From JANSWP01 sp041941305 (GTDB taxonomy: Bacteria; Bacteroidota; Bacteroidia; Chitinophagales; Saprospiraceae), in contig JBGTQJ010000014.1 of assembly GCA_041941305.1 (NCBI GenBank), positions 62,001 through 126,000 of the forward strand: a stretch of 64,000 nt of DNA, in the 5' to 3' direction. A model generated the notes under the pieces. It was not told the origin of the DNA. It did no database searches and worked only from the letters and a program-made list of their open reading frames with translations. Numbering within the stretch: position 1 is the stretch's first letter; the number at the start of each line of letters is the position of its first letter. The translations under genes and the position numbers were made by a program. Positions 45,560-55,400 of this stretch are shown here, piece after piece.

Positions 45560-46141
45560 TCACACTTCAATCCACTCCACCTTTTCCTCAATGGGTTTCC
45601 TTTTTCGGATTTGTTCAGAAGCGTTGTGGTAACCCATATAAAACAGACCCAAACAACTTTCCCCTTCCTTTAAATTGAAAAATTCCTTCCCATTAATAGC
45701 TGCTTTTGAGCTGCTCCAGTAACAACCAATATCGTACGCTGTACAAGAGAGGTACATATTTTGAACGGCACATGCCACTGCTGCCAATTCTTCCCATTCA
45801 GGTACTGACTCATCTGGATCTCTTTGCATGCAAATCGCTATTACACAAGCACATTGGAGTGGCTTTTGTTTGTTTTTGTCATATTTTCTTTGCTGAAAAA
45901 ATTCAGGAAGTGTATTGGCTTTATACCATTCTGCCAAATAATCAGCCAATCTCTTAAGCGCTGCTCCACGAAATACTTTAAAGCGCCAGGGCTCTGTAAA
46001 TTTATGATTGGGTGCCCAATTGGCATTCTCCAAAATTTCCTCAATAATTTTTTTGGGAATTGGTTTGTCAATGTATGTCTTGGGAAAAACCGACCTCCGG
46101 GCCCTAATAAGTTCAGTTGTTTGCGTAGGTGTGATATTCAT
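45560..46141 (-). CDS. Nitroreductase family protein
   Basis: The 193-residue product shows the FMN-dependent nitroreductase fold of the YdjA-like small subgroup: N-terminal TTELIRARRSVFPKTY for the FMN phosphate contact, ENANWAPNHKFTEPWRF, and GCYWSSSKAAI near the C-terminal half. These homodimers reduce nitro compounds, quinones or flavins with NAD(P)H; the physiological substrate is generally unknown. The start is an ATG with no competing upstream start. It is divergent from the cohesin-bearing T9SS gene at 46370. There is no sign of damage. Confidence 0.88.
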   Translation of the reverse strand: MNITPTQTTELIRARRSVFPKTYIDKPIPKKIIEEILENANWAPNHKFTEPWRFKVFRGAALKRLADYLAEWYKANTLPEFFQQRKYDKNKQKPLQCACVIAICMQRDPDESVPEWEELAAVACAVQNMYLSCTAYDIGCYWSSSKAAINGKEFFNLKEGESCLGLFYMGYHNASEQIRKRKPIEEKVEWIEV

Positions 46142-46308
46142 TTGATAATTTGATTCTTTGAAAATTTATGGCCAAAATAACAGTTTGCTCAATTTCATAC
46201 TTTTGGAGCTGCCAATTTAGCAATACATTTGTAAAGCAAAGCAAACCTGCACCCAAACCACCACCCTTCAGAACCTAGATTCAAGTACAAACGAAAATTT
46301 CGAGTTTT

Positions 46309-46333
46309 GCACGGTTTTGGAAAACCGTGCTAC
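46309..46333. repeat. GTAGCAC-family hairpin, perfect 10-bp stem
   Basis: GCACGGTTTT (46309-46318) pairs with AAAACCGTGC (46321-46330) around GG and is followed by TAC, completing the GTGCTAC flank. It ends 37 bp before the start codon of the cohesin-bearing T9SS gene, so it is likely in the mRNA leader; a promoter-like TACTTTTG lies at 46198-46205. Confidence 0.75.
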
Positions 46334-46369
46334 CTCCAGCAATTCAAAATCCTGCCTAAACCCACAGAT

Positions 46370-48454
46370 ATGAAAAGCTTGACCAATACCCTGAAATTGT
46401 TTGCCTTTTTTATTGTCACTTCGACTATTCAGGCCCAACCTTGTTTAAAAATATTTCCCGCTCAAAGTCCCTCGGCACAAGTTGGCGATACCATTTCGAT
46501 AGACTACCTGGTTGCCAATTTTAACGAGGTTATTTCCATGCAGTTTGAATTGAATTGGGACACTAGTTCATTGGAATTTATTGACGTACAAACTTTTAAT
46601 CTGCCAGGTTTTGATCAAAATCATTTTGGAATTCAATATACATCTCAAGGGATACTTCCAGGCAGTTGGTTTGAGCCAAATGTTTCTGGTATTTCTCTGA
46701 ATAATTCCACAAAAATTTTCCAACTATCTTTTGTTGTTCTTTCCAATGCTTCCTGCAATGAAACAATATTCTTCCCCGAAGGCCCGGACGCCCAATTCCC
46801 TCCAGAATTCGGAGATGCCAATGGCTTAATTCTATGCCATGAGTTGAAGCCGGTAAGTATTCTCACCCAAAACAACTCTGCCCTCATTCAATCCATTACT
46901 CCCGACACGACTCTTTGCGGCGGCGGACAATTTCAACTTCACCTCGACGCACCTAAGGCAACAAAAATCCATTGGCTTCCACAAGGTAATTTAAGCTGTT
47001 TCGATTGTCCAAATCCTTTCGCAAGTGTTGCCTTTTCACAGGAATTCTATGTTACAGTCGAAGATTCATTGGGTTGTACAGAACAGGGACAGGTATTTGT
47101 TGATGTACATTTTGGACTGGACTGGGGCTTATTGCCTTTTTCAAATAGTCCAGTTTGTGCTGGAGAAAATTTGCTGTTTTTTGAAGAATTGCATTTTGAT
47201 ATTGTGAGCTATGAATGGGCTGGTGCAAATGGATTCACTTCAACTGATGAAAAGCCAATAATTGCCAATAGCGATTTCAGCGATGAAGGCATTTATACAG
47301 CAGTTTTTACAGATGAATTTGGTTGCCAGGGGGTGACCGATATTTTTGTAGAGGTTCTCGATTGTCCACAAATTATCAACGCCATTGTCACTGATGTAGA
47401 TTGCCCAGGTGAGGAAAATGGCAGCATTGAAATTTCCATCACCGGTGGTTCTGGTAATTTTGATATACAATGGACAGGACCAGTTCCCGGGCTTCCCTCA
47501 AGCACTTCTCTAAACAATTTACAGGTAGGAATTTATGAAGTTACCATTTTCGACAATGTAAATGGAACTACAGCATATTCAATTTTCAATGTAAATGTTT
47601 CACCAAATGCCCCAGTTGCCGATGCAGGTCCAGATTTAGCACTCAATTGCCTGGATACTGTTTTAACTTTAATGGGTAATGCAAATGTAGGTCCGAACTA
47701 CAGCTATTTTTGGACAACCCTCAATGGACATATTATTGATTTGGATTTGACCCTTCACCCATTAGTTGATGCTCCTGGCACTTATACGCTCACAGTGGTA
47801 GATGCCACTAACGGCTGTTCGAGCAGTTCCAATATGATAGTCACTGAGGACACCAATATACCCAACATCCCTCCCCTCCCGGATATTTACTTCTGCGAAG
47901 GAGAAAGTTTCCAAATTGACTTAAGTTGGCTCAATGCCATGACCTATGAATGGGTACCAGCCCTTGGAATAAATGATCCCAATATCCCTAATGTAATCAT
48001 TATCCCCCCTTCCAATCTGACCTACACCATTCACTTGACTTTTCCCAATCATTGCATGGATTCCACTTCATTTACCCTCTTTCATGACCTGGATTGTCCC
48101 TGGATAAATCAAGATACCATTTCCCATAATAGCGAAGGAGTTGATTTTGAACTATCACAATTTTTAAAAAAATCTACAGTAGAAAGAGAATTTTGGTCAA
48201 ATGAAAAACAAAAACCAAATTTTGAAATTGAGGTTCATCCAAACCCTGCCAGCGAGATAATCATTTTGAAATATCAAAATGTTTTACTGGAAAAAATAGA
48301 ATGGTTTTCACTGGAAGGTAAGTTGATAGAGACTACACAATTAACTGAAAATCAATCAATAATCAATACTCACAGGTTTAACAGAGGCATTTTTTTAATG
48401 AAAATTTGCACCAACAAGGGAGTCATTAAAAAGAGGCTTCTCATTCTTAAATGA
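46370..48454 (+). CDS. T9SS cargo protein with N-terminal cohesin-like domain
   Basis: I start at the ATG at 46370, which opens a signal peptide (MKSLTNTLKLFAFFIVTSTIQAQP); the upstream extension would translate the hairpin repeat. Residues ~25-175 resemble a cohesin domain (VGDTISIDYLVANFNEVISM...FELNWDTSSLEFI). Then come PKD/Ig-like beta domains, including GEENGSIEISITGGSGNFDI, a SprB-type repeat seen in Bacteroidota adhesins. The C-terminal ~75 residues (FEIEVHPNPASEIIIL ... KRLLILK) are a T9SS type A sorting domain. The product (694 aa) should be displayed on the surface as an adhesin or scaffold. Cohesin folds outside cellulosomes have mixed roles. Confidence 0.82.
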   Translation: MKSLTNTLKLFAFFIVTSTIQAQPCLKIFPAQSPSAQVGDTISIDYLVANFNEVISMQFELNWDTSSLEFIDVQTFNLPGFDQNHFGIQYTSQGILPGSWFEPNVSGISLNNSTKIFQLSFVVLSNASCNETIFFPEGPDAQFPPEFGDANGLILCHELKPVSILTQNNSALIQSITPDTTLCGGGQFQLHLDAPKATKIHWLPQGNLSCFDCPNPFASVAFSQEFYVTVEDSLGCTEQGQVFVDVHFGLDWGLLPFSNSPVCAGENLLFFEELHFDIVSYEWAGANGFTSTDEKPIIANSDFSDEGIYTAVFTDEFGCQGVTDIFVEVLDCPQIINAIVTDVDCPGEENGSIEISITGGSGNFDIQWTGPVPGLPSSTSLNNLQVGIYEVTIFDNVNGTTAYSIFNVNVSPNAPVADAGPDLALNCLDTVLTLMGNANVGPNYSYFWTTLNGHIIDLDLTLHPLVDAPGTYTLTVVDATNGCSSSSNMIVTEDTNIPNIPPLPDIYFCEGESFQIDLSWLNAMTYEWVPALGINDPNIPNVIIIPPSNLTYTIHLTFPNHCMDSTSFTLFHDLDCPWINQDTISHNSEGVDFELSQFLKKSTVEREFWSNEKQKPNFEIEVHPNPASEIIILKYQNVLLEKIEWFSLEGKLIETTQLTENQSIINTHRFNRGIFLMKICTNKGVIKKRLLILK

Positions 48455-48699
48455 TTGACGGGTTTCTTTCCGAGATAACCTGGAAATCCTCGGAAAGAAC
48501 CCAAATTCCCGTTTTCTTCTCTGTATTTTCCGTTAAATAAGAATAGCTTAACAAATATTTTTTGGTTAAAGCGAAAAACCGTTTTTAATTTGCATTCTTT
48601 TTCCAAAAGAAAAGCATTACACTAGAAAAAAGCATTTTTAAAAATCAGGACAGATATGGCTGGATTTTTGACAGGTTGCTATTCGATAACAATAAACCC

Positions 48700-49344
48700 A
48701 TGAATGAATTATTAGAGTTGATTGTCCATACAGAGTCAGCAGTACTTGACTTGATCCGAAGCTATGGCACCCTGACCTACCTGATTTTATTCCTCATCAT
48801 ATTTTGTGAAACTGGATTAGTCGTGACTCCTTTCCTTCCTGGAGACGGGCTACTACTGGCTGTAGGCGTGATTGCCAATGCAGGTGGTTTTAATATTTTC
48901 CTGCTCGTACCTATTTTGATTCTAGCAGCAATTTTAGGCAATACCAGCAATTTTTGGATAGGAAAGTTGACTGGCTCCAAAATCATGCAAACCAAAAACA
49001 AACTTTTTCATAAGTACTATACAAAGTCTCACGACTTTTTCGAAAAACATGGCGACAAAGCAGTTGTAATTAGTCGCTTCTTTCCCATTGTTCGCACTTA
49101 TGTTCCTTTCGTAGCGGGCATTTCAGAAATGAATTATAAAAAATATCAACGCTACAATGTTTTAGGCGCTGTAGCATGGGTATTTATTTTCACTGTAGGT
49201 GGATACTTCATTGGAGAAATTCCTTTCCTGAAAAATAATTTTACGACCATTTTTCTAATCGTAATGGGACTCACGCTGGTACCCTTCGTCTATGGCTTAC
49301 TGCGTACCCCGTTTCAGTTCATTTTGGAGAAAATTCAGAGGTGA
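48700..49344 (+). CDS. DedA family membrane protein
   Basis: From the ATG at 48700 the product has 214 residues with the DedA/VTT pattern: FLPGDGLLLAVGVIAN in the first half and VVISRFFPIVRTYVPFVAG, carrying the conserved arginines, in the second. DedA proteins are inner-membrane proteins; recent work shows that members flip polyprenyl phosphate or phosphatidylethanolamine, and they affect membrane homeostasis and drug tolerance. There are four to five hydrophobic segments with re-entrant-type stretches. The TTG at 48676 would add eight polar residues and is less likely. Flanked by unrelated genes on the same strand at 245 bp and 183 bp; probably monocistronic. Confidence 0.9.
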   Translation: MNELLELIVHTESAVLDLIRSYGTLTYLILFLIIFCETGLVVTPFLPGDGLLLAVGVIANAGGFNIFLLVPILILAAILGNTSNFWIGKLTGSKIMQTKNKLFHKYYTKSHDFFEKHGDKAVVISRFFPIVRTYVPFVAGISEMNYKKYQRYNVLGAVAWVFIFTVGGYFIGEIPFLKNNFTTIFLIVMGLTLVPFVYGLLRTPFQFILEKIQR

Positions 49345-49527
49345 AGAGGGAAGGTTGGAGATTGAATTCTTTAGTATGTCCATTTCCGAACACTCCTTGT
49401 CCAAATCCGTACTTTCTCAATCCACCAAACGGAATTACATCCATCCATAAAGCATTAGCTATCAATCTCTTATAAAAGATGGCACAGCCCTTGACCCTTC
49501 CTTGTTTTTGAAATAAAAAGTCAAATC

Positions 49528-51960
49528 ATGTTCAAAAACAATTTAAAAGTCGCCTTTCGAACGCTACGAAAAAATAAGATTTATACGACCATCAATATTT
49601 TAGGCTTGACCATTGGTATTGCTGCCAGTTTGCTCATTTTCAGGATGGTCAGCTATGAATTGAGTTTCAATAAAAATTTTGAGCATTATGACCGGATAGT
49701 ACGAGTAGTTTCCACAGTGAAAACACCTGAAGAAGGGGAAAAAGGGAGTGTTTGTCTTCCCATCCCTGCTATGGATGTGATGGAAAGTACCGTGAGTCAA
49801 TTTGAACAATTTACCCGAATTCGGGAAGTTTGGCCCACCATTACCATCCCAAATCCAAATGGAGGCGCTCCACTTAAAAAGTTCAAACTAGAATCTGGAC
49901 AAACTGCCTTTTTTGCAGAAGCACCATTTGTAAAAATATTCAATCTCAGGTGGCTGGCAGGAGAAGCCGAATCCGCTTTGGCAGAACCAAATACCATCGT
50001 CTTAACTCAAAGCTGGGCAGAAAAATGTTTTGACTTTTGGGAAGATGCCATGGAGCAAACCGTTTTAATAGACAATATTTTTCCTGTCACTGTAAAAGGG
50101 GTCATTGAAGATTTACCAAAAAATTGTGATTTCCCAGCTCCTTTTTTGATTTCTTACCCTACCGTAGTAAATAATGCGGATTACTTCTTTTTAGGAGACC
50201 ACTGGGGCAGTTGTAGCTCAAATGACCAGGCATTTGCCTTGATGAACGATTTAAATCAATGGGAAGCCGCCAATGAGGTTTTGGCAACTGTTGGAAAAGA
50301 AGAGTACACCGATGAGTCCGGCATTCAGAAAAAAGTTCACTTGCTACAGCCCTTATCCAATTTACACTACAATGAAGATTTGGGACATTCGGGCACCCAT
50401 CGAACCAGCAAGACCAGACTAAAAGTGCTATCCTTTATTGGTATTTTGATTTTGATCATGGCTTGTTTCAACTTCATCAATTTGGCAACTGCCCAGGCTA
50501 TGATGAGGGCTAAAGAAGTAGGTGTAAGGAAAACATTGGGAGGTAGAAGGGGACAATTGATTGGACAATTTATGAGTGAAACCGGAGTCATTGTGTTGAT
50601 TGCAGTAGTCCTTGGGGCAAACCTTGCCGTCATGGCTTCCCCACTATTGAATCACGTTTCAGATGTTCCGGAAGAATTGCCATTCCTGTCCAATCCTCTT
50701 GTTTTAGGCTTTTTAACCATTACCAGCATTTTGGTAACTGCTTTGGCAGGACTCTATCCTTCAATTACCCTAGCCAACTTCAGACCTGTTCGCGCATTAA
50801 ACAATAAAGTAGGCAACCGAACATTTGGAGGAGCATCGGTTCGCAAATCCTTAGTGGTATTGCAATTTATCATTGCACAGGCTTTAATTGTAGGGGCAAT
50901 CATTACCATTCTACAGCTCGACTTTGTGCGCTCCAAAGATTTGGGATTTAAAAAGGATTTGGTGTATTATTTTAACTTCAACTCCGATAGTCTGACCATT
51001 GCCAGGCAACAAGGGTTGAAGCAAGGATTGCTGCAAATTCCATCAGTAGAGAAAGTGAGTTTCAGTAGTGACCAACCCTTTTCCGGCAATACCTGGACTT
51101 CCAATTTCCGATATGGCTCACATCCTGAAGACGAACCTTTTGGTATTAGTCTCAAATTTTGTGATGCAGATTATCAGGAAACGTATGGCATTAATTTGCT
51201 CGCTGGAAGATGGCTACAACCTTCAGATACCATGAGGGAGGCTGTGATCAACCAAACCGTTTTGAGAAAATTGGGCATACACGATCCTTCTGAAGCGATT
51301 GGTCAAAAATTACGCCTGGGAGGGCGCCCTGAAGTACCGATTGTAGGGGTCACTGAAGACTTCCACACCCATTCACTTCGTCGCCAACACGAGCCCTTAA
51401 TGATGACCACTCGAAAAGTTTTTTACTGGGAAGCAGGACTAAAAATTCGCCCTGATGAAATCAATAAGTCCCTTGCCGCCATCAATAAAACTTTTGACGA
51501 AGTGCTTCCGGAACAAGTTTTTGAAGGTCAATTTTTAGATGAAAATATAGCCCAATTCTATCAGGATGACAGCCGCCTTTCTGCTACTTGCAAGGGTTTT
51601 GGCTTTTTGGCAATCTTAATTTCCTGTTTGGGATTGTTTGGATTGGCAACCCATGCCGCCGCTCAGCGAATTAAAGAAATAGGAGTGCGAAAAGTATTAG
51701 GCGCTAGTGTCACTGGAATTATCGGATTGCTATCAAAAGATTTCCTCAAACTCGTTTTAATCGCACTTGTCATAGCTTCTCCAATTGCATGGTTTTTTAT
51801 GAATAACTGGCTGGACAATTTTGTATTTCGAATAGACCTGGAGTGGTGGGTATTTGGCTTGGCAGGTTTTGTGGCAATGGTAATTGCTTTTCTTACAGTG
51901 AGTTATCAATCCATTAAAGCCGCATTAGCTAATCCGATTGAATCATTGAGAAATGAGTAA
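49528..51960 (+). CDS. MacB/FtsX-like ABC transporter permease
   Basis: The 810-residue protein has the duplicated FtsX-like layout of Bacteroidota permeases: an N-terminal helix (TTINILGLTIGIAASLL), a large MacB-type periplasmic domain, three helices about residues 285-425 (with IKEIGVRKVLGAS-like coupling segment AKEVGVRKTLGGR), then a second half with its own periplasmic domain and three C-terminal helices after about 680 (RIKEIGVRKVLGAS). No ATPase gene is adjacent, which is common for this family, so a partner encoded elsewhere must energise it. These systems act by mechanotransmission, moving lipoproteins, peptides or toxins across the envelope. A long perfect hairpin follows the stop codon. 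Confidence 0.88.
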   Translation: MFKNNLKVAFRTLRKNKIYTTINILGLTIGIAASLLIFRMVSYELSFNKNFEHYDRIVRVVSTVKTPEEGEKGSVCLPIPAMDVMESTVSQFEQFTRIREVWPTITIPNPNGGAPLKKFKLESGQTAFFAEAPFVKIFNLRWLAGEAESALAEPNTIVLTQSWAEKCFDFWEDAMEQTVLIDNIFPVTVKGVIEDLPKNCDFPAPFLISYPTVVNNADYFFLGDHWGSCSSNDQAFALMNDLNQWEAANEVLATVGKEEYTDESGIQKKVHLLQPLSNLHYNEDLGHSGTHRTSKTRLKVLSFIGILILIMACFNFINLATAQAMMRAKEVGVRKTLGGRRGQLIGQFMSETGVIVLIAVVLGANLAVMASPLLNHVSDVPEELPFLSNPLVLGFLTITSILVTALAGLYPSITLANFRPVRALNNKVGNRTFGGASVRKSLVVLQFIIAQALIVGAIITILQLDFVRSKDLGFKKDLVYYFNFNSDSLTIARQQGLKQGLLQIPSVEKVSFSSDQPFSGNTWTSNFRYGSHPEDEPFGISLKFCDADYQETYGINLLAGRWLQPSDTMREAVINQTVLRKLGIHDPSEAIGQKLRLGGRPEVPIVGVTEDFHTHSLRRQHEPLMMTTRKVFYWEAGLKIRPDEINKSLAAINKTFDEVLPEQVFEGQFLDENIAQFYQDDSRLSATCKGFGFLAILISCLGLFGLATHAAAQRIKEIGVRKVLGASVTGIIGLLSKDFLKLVLIALVIASPIAWFFMNNWLDNFVFRIDLEWWVFGLAGFVAMVIAFLTVSYQSIKAALANPIESLRNE

Positions 51961-52499
51961 AAAGGAAATAAAATCGATATGAAATGAGCCGCATTTTGAG
52001 CTTACAAAATGCGGCTCATTTCATATCCAAAAAATTCTTAATTCAAAAAACACCACAAAAAGGGTAAACAAGGTAAAAATATTCAACATATTTTTGCATC
52101 GTTATTTTTCATATATAAAAAACACTAGCACATCTTTTTTAAGGTCAAACGGCAAGAACAACAATCATTGGTCTCGTTGTTCAAAGCAAAATGAAAGCTT
52201 CCCGTTGTATCAATTCGTTTGGCGAAGAAAAATAACTTTGAGAGAGAAGGAAAGAGAAAAAGGAGAATATCCTTTCCATGAATTAATAACCTATCCTGAG
52301 ATTTTTCAAAAAACACTAGCGAATCCGGTAGGCGGTTTGCAGTGAGCAGTAGATAATTGTTTCCTGTATTCACTGTCAAACAGCAATTTTGGTTGGCTAC
52401 CAAAACTACACAGAAAACTGCCAGCTAAATACTGCTTTTTCCAAAGGAATCCTTTGGAACTGCCCACTGAAAATATTCTTTAATCAAAACTATAATCCC
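51961..52499. other. 539-bp gap with a perfect hairpin and short direct repeats
   Basis: The hairpin at 51977-52026 is listed separately. AAAAAACACTAGC occurs twice as a direct repeat (52117-52129 and 52308-52320), bounding ~178 bp of AT-rich, purine-rich DNA. An 83-codon frame on the plus strand lies between and over these repeats and lacks protein-like character. The final ~150 bp before the T9SS gene can be read in frame with it but contain no credible start. Confidence 0.5.
51977..52026. terminator. Perfect 22-bp hairpin after the permease gene
   Basis: Two exactly complementary 22-base arms (51977-51998 and 52005-52026) enclose a six-base loop, beginning 16 bp after the stop codon. The stem is long for a terminator and no T-run of note follows (CCAAAAAATT). 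Transcription termination or mRNA 3'-end protection are both possible. Confidence 0.7.
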
Positions 52500-55400
52500 A
52501 TGAGGCGACCGATTTACTGTCTCCTGGTAGCCCTGTTTGGCTATCTCACATCGCTAAATGCACAAACCGTCTGGACTGGCGCCGCTGCAGATAATGATTG
52601 GTTTAATCCAGGCAATTGGTCGTCCGGATCACCTGCAGCCGGAAATGATGCAGAAATCCCATTTGGCTCTACCGTTCAACTTTCCCTTTCGACTTCTGAA
52701 ATATTCAATTTTGAAATTGACAATGATGGCATGCTCGAAATCACGTTAGATGAACATGATTTGGAGTTTCTTGGCAATGTCTTGAATGATGTCAATGGAA
52801 TGATTTTTATTAATGGAGGAGAAGCAGGCATAGCCAGCAATTCCGGTGTTTTTACCAATAATGGAGCGATTACAATTCTACCCTGTACAAAATTTGTAGC
52901 AAATGATGGCAGTTCTTTGATGGGTACCGGTTCGTTTATAAATAACGGGATTGTATATGAATTGGGTACCGGAACTGTCAACATTACAGGAGGAACAGGT
53001 GTCGTACTGACCGATTTATTGGACAATCCTGTACCTACAGCTATATGCGTAACCTCCATAACTGTTCAACTAGATGGTAATGATGAAGCTACAGTCACAG
53101 GTACAGATGCTGATGGAGGAAGTACCGCTGATTATTGCACTATTGCTCGTGTTGAATTATTTCAGGAAGATTACAATTGCAATGATGTAGGAAGCAATCA
53201 AATCCTGTTGGAAATAGAGGACGCCTTGGGGAATATAGGTACTTGTTTTACCGAAGTCATTGTTCAGGATACAACTCCACCAGTCATTAATTGTCCAAGT
53301 TCCATAGAAGTGGATTTGGATCCGGGTGATTGTGATGCTATCGTAGAATTTGATTTCCTCATTTCAGCTTCTGACAATTGTGGTTCTCCATCTCTCAGTC
53401 AGGTTGACAATACTGGGCTAAGTTCTGGGGACGTTTTCCCAATCGGCAGTACCTGGCTGATTTTTGAAGCAGGTGATGGCAGCAATCAGACCCAATGTGT
53501 TTTCAAAATAGCTATTAATGAATACGAACCATCTTCAGCTGGCTTGATTTGTAATGATCAGGTCAATGTTTCCCTCAGTCCCGATTGCGATGAGATTATT
53601 ACTCCGGATCACATTTTGGAGGGAGCGTATGGTTGTTGGGACGATTTTGAAGTCATCATTGAAGAAACAGGTGATAATTATATAGACATCGATTTTCTTG
53701 GTGAAAATGTAACAGTGCACGTGACTTCTCTTGAAACTGGAAATACCTGTTGGGGAAAAGCCCTGATAGAAGAAAAATTGCCACCAGAAATCAGCAATTG
53801 TGACTCCCTTTGGATTGCGTGTATGTCAGACCCACGCCCCACATATGATGGAGGAGATGCTCCTTATCCAGATTTCTGGGACTGTGCTGGTTTACAAACT
53901 TTCTATTATGTAGATGATGAAATGATAAATGGCGGTTGCGATGAAGACTTCATGATGCGTTTCACCAGAATCTGGACGGTCGTTGACAATAATGACAATG
54001 TTGCTTCCTGCGAGCAAGTCCTTACTATTGAGCGTCTTACATTATTGGACGACGACCCAATTTGTCCCCCTGATTATAGCATAGAGTGTATTATAAATTC
54101 AAGCCCCGATTTCAGCCCTGAGATCACAGGCTATCCCACATTCCCATTTAATGGACAAGACATCCCTATAAAGACTAATCCGGCTTCGGTTTGTAGCCTT
54201 ACTGCCACTTTTTCGGATGATACCATTCCAAAATGTGGCGATAGCTACAGAATTATTAGAACCTGGCTCGTCGCCGACTGGTGTTTGCCTATGGATATGG
54301 TGATAAACCCGTGGACCTGTAAACAAGTCATAGACTTTAAAGACACCACGCCACCTGTCCTGCTACCCCCTGATGATTTTAAGGTCAATCCTAATGCCAA
54401 TTGTAAGGCATTCCCGGTCATCCCCCCAGCGACGATAGCCGATTGCTCGGACGTCACCGTGATAACGCTGACTCCTGTGGGACCCATCGCGGGAAATGGT
54501 GGCACGGTGCCGCTTCCGGGATTAGGTTTAGGAACACACGAAATCACTTACAAGGCAACTGATGGCTGCGGAAATTTCACAGAAGAATCGATTTACATTA
54601 CAGTAGAAGATGATTTACCACCTTATATGGTTTGTATTGAGCACACCGTGATAAGTTTGACAAATGATGGCAGTGGCGTATCCTTTGCCACTTCATATGA
54701 CGACGGCTCTTTCGACAATTGTACGCCGGTAGACTTGAAAGTTAGACGAATGGACGACGGCTGTTTTGCCGATACGACTTTCCAGGATTACATCCGATTT
54801 TGTTGTGAAGATATAGGAAGTACCATCATGGTTATTTTAAGAGCCACTGATTATTATGGCAATTACAATGAATGCATGATTGAGGCAAAAGTTCAGGATA
54901 AAATATTACCTGATTATGAATGCCCACCAGATATCACCATTGATTGTGGAGAAGATTATGAAGACCTCTCTGTAACCGGAGATATTGTACTTGATCCAGT
55001 AGACCAGGGTCCAAATGATGGTTTCGCTACGGATAATTGCCCCAACCTCATTATCACTTACTCAGATCAAGTCGATGTAGATTGTGGGGAAGGAACCGCT
55101 AAAAGAACCTGGGAAATTACTGACATGGGAGGCAATACAGTGACCTGTATGCAAACCATTACCCTTGAAAGTGCCAATCCATATGATGGATCTGATATTA
55201 TATGGCCAGGTGATACAACTATTAATGATTGTGGAGGAAATGCTGATCCAGCCATCACCGGAGAACCAATCGTTCCCGCCAATACCGTTTGCATCAATCT
55301 ATTTATTGGTTATGACGATGATGAATTGCAAACTTCTCAGGATGGCTGTTTGAAAATATTGAGACATTGGGAGGTGATTGATTGGTGTCAATACGTTCCA

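Noticed and set aside
52117..52320. AAAAAACACTAGC direct repeats as a target-site duplication
   Set aside because: The 178 bp between them has no inverted ends, and 13-base A-rich repeats can arise by chance in this composition.
52094..52345. 83-codon frame upstream of the giant T9SS gene
   Set aside because: Composition is that of AT/purine-rich intergenic DNA, it crosses a direct repeat and lacks any recognisable motif.
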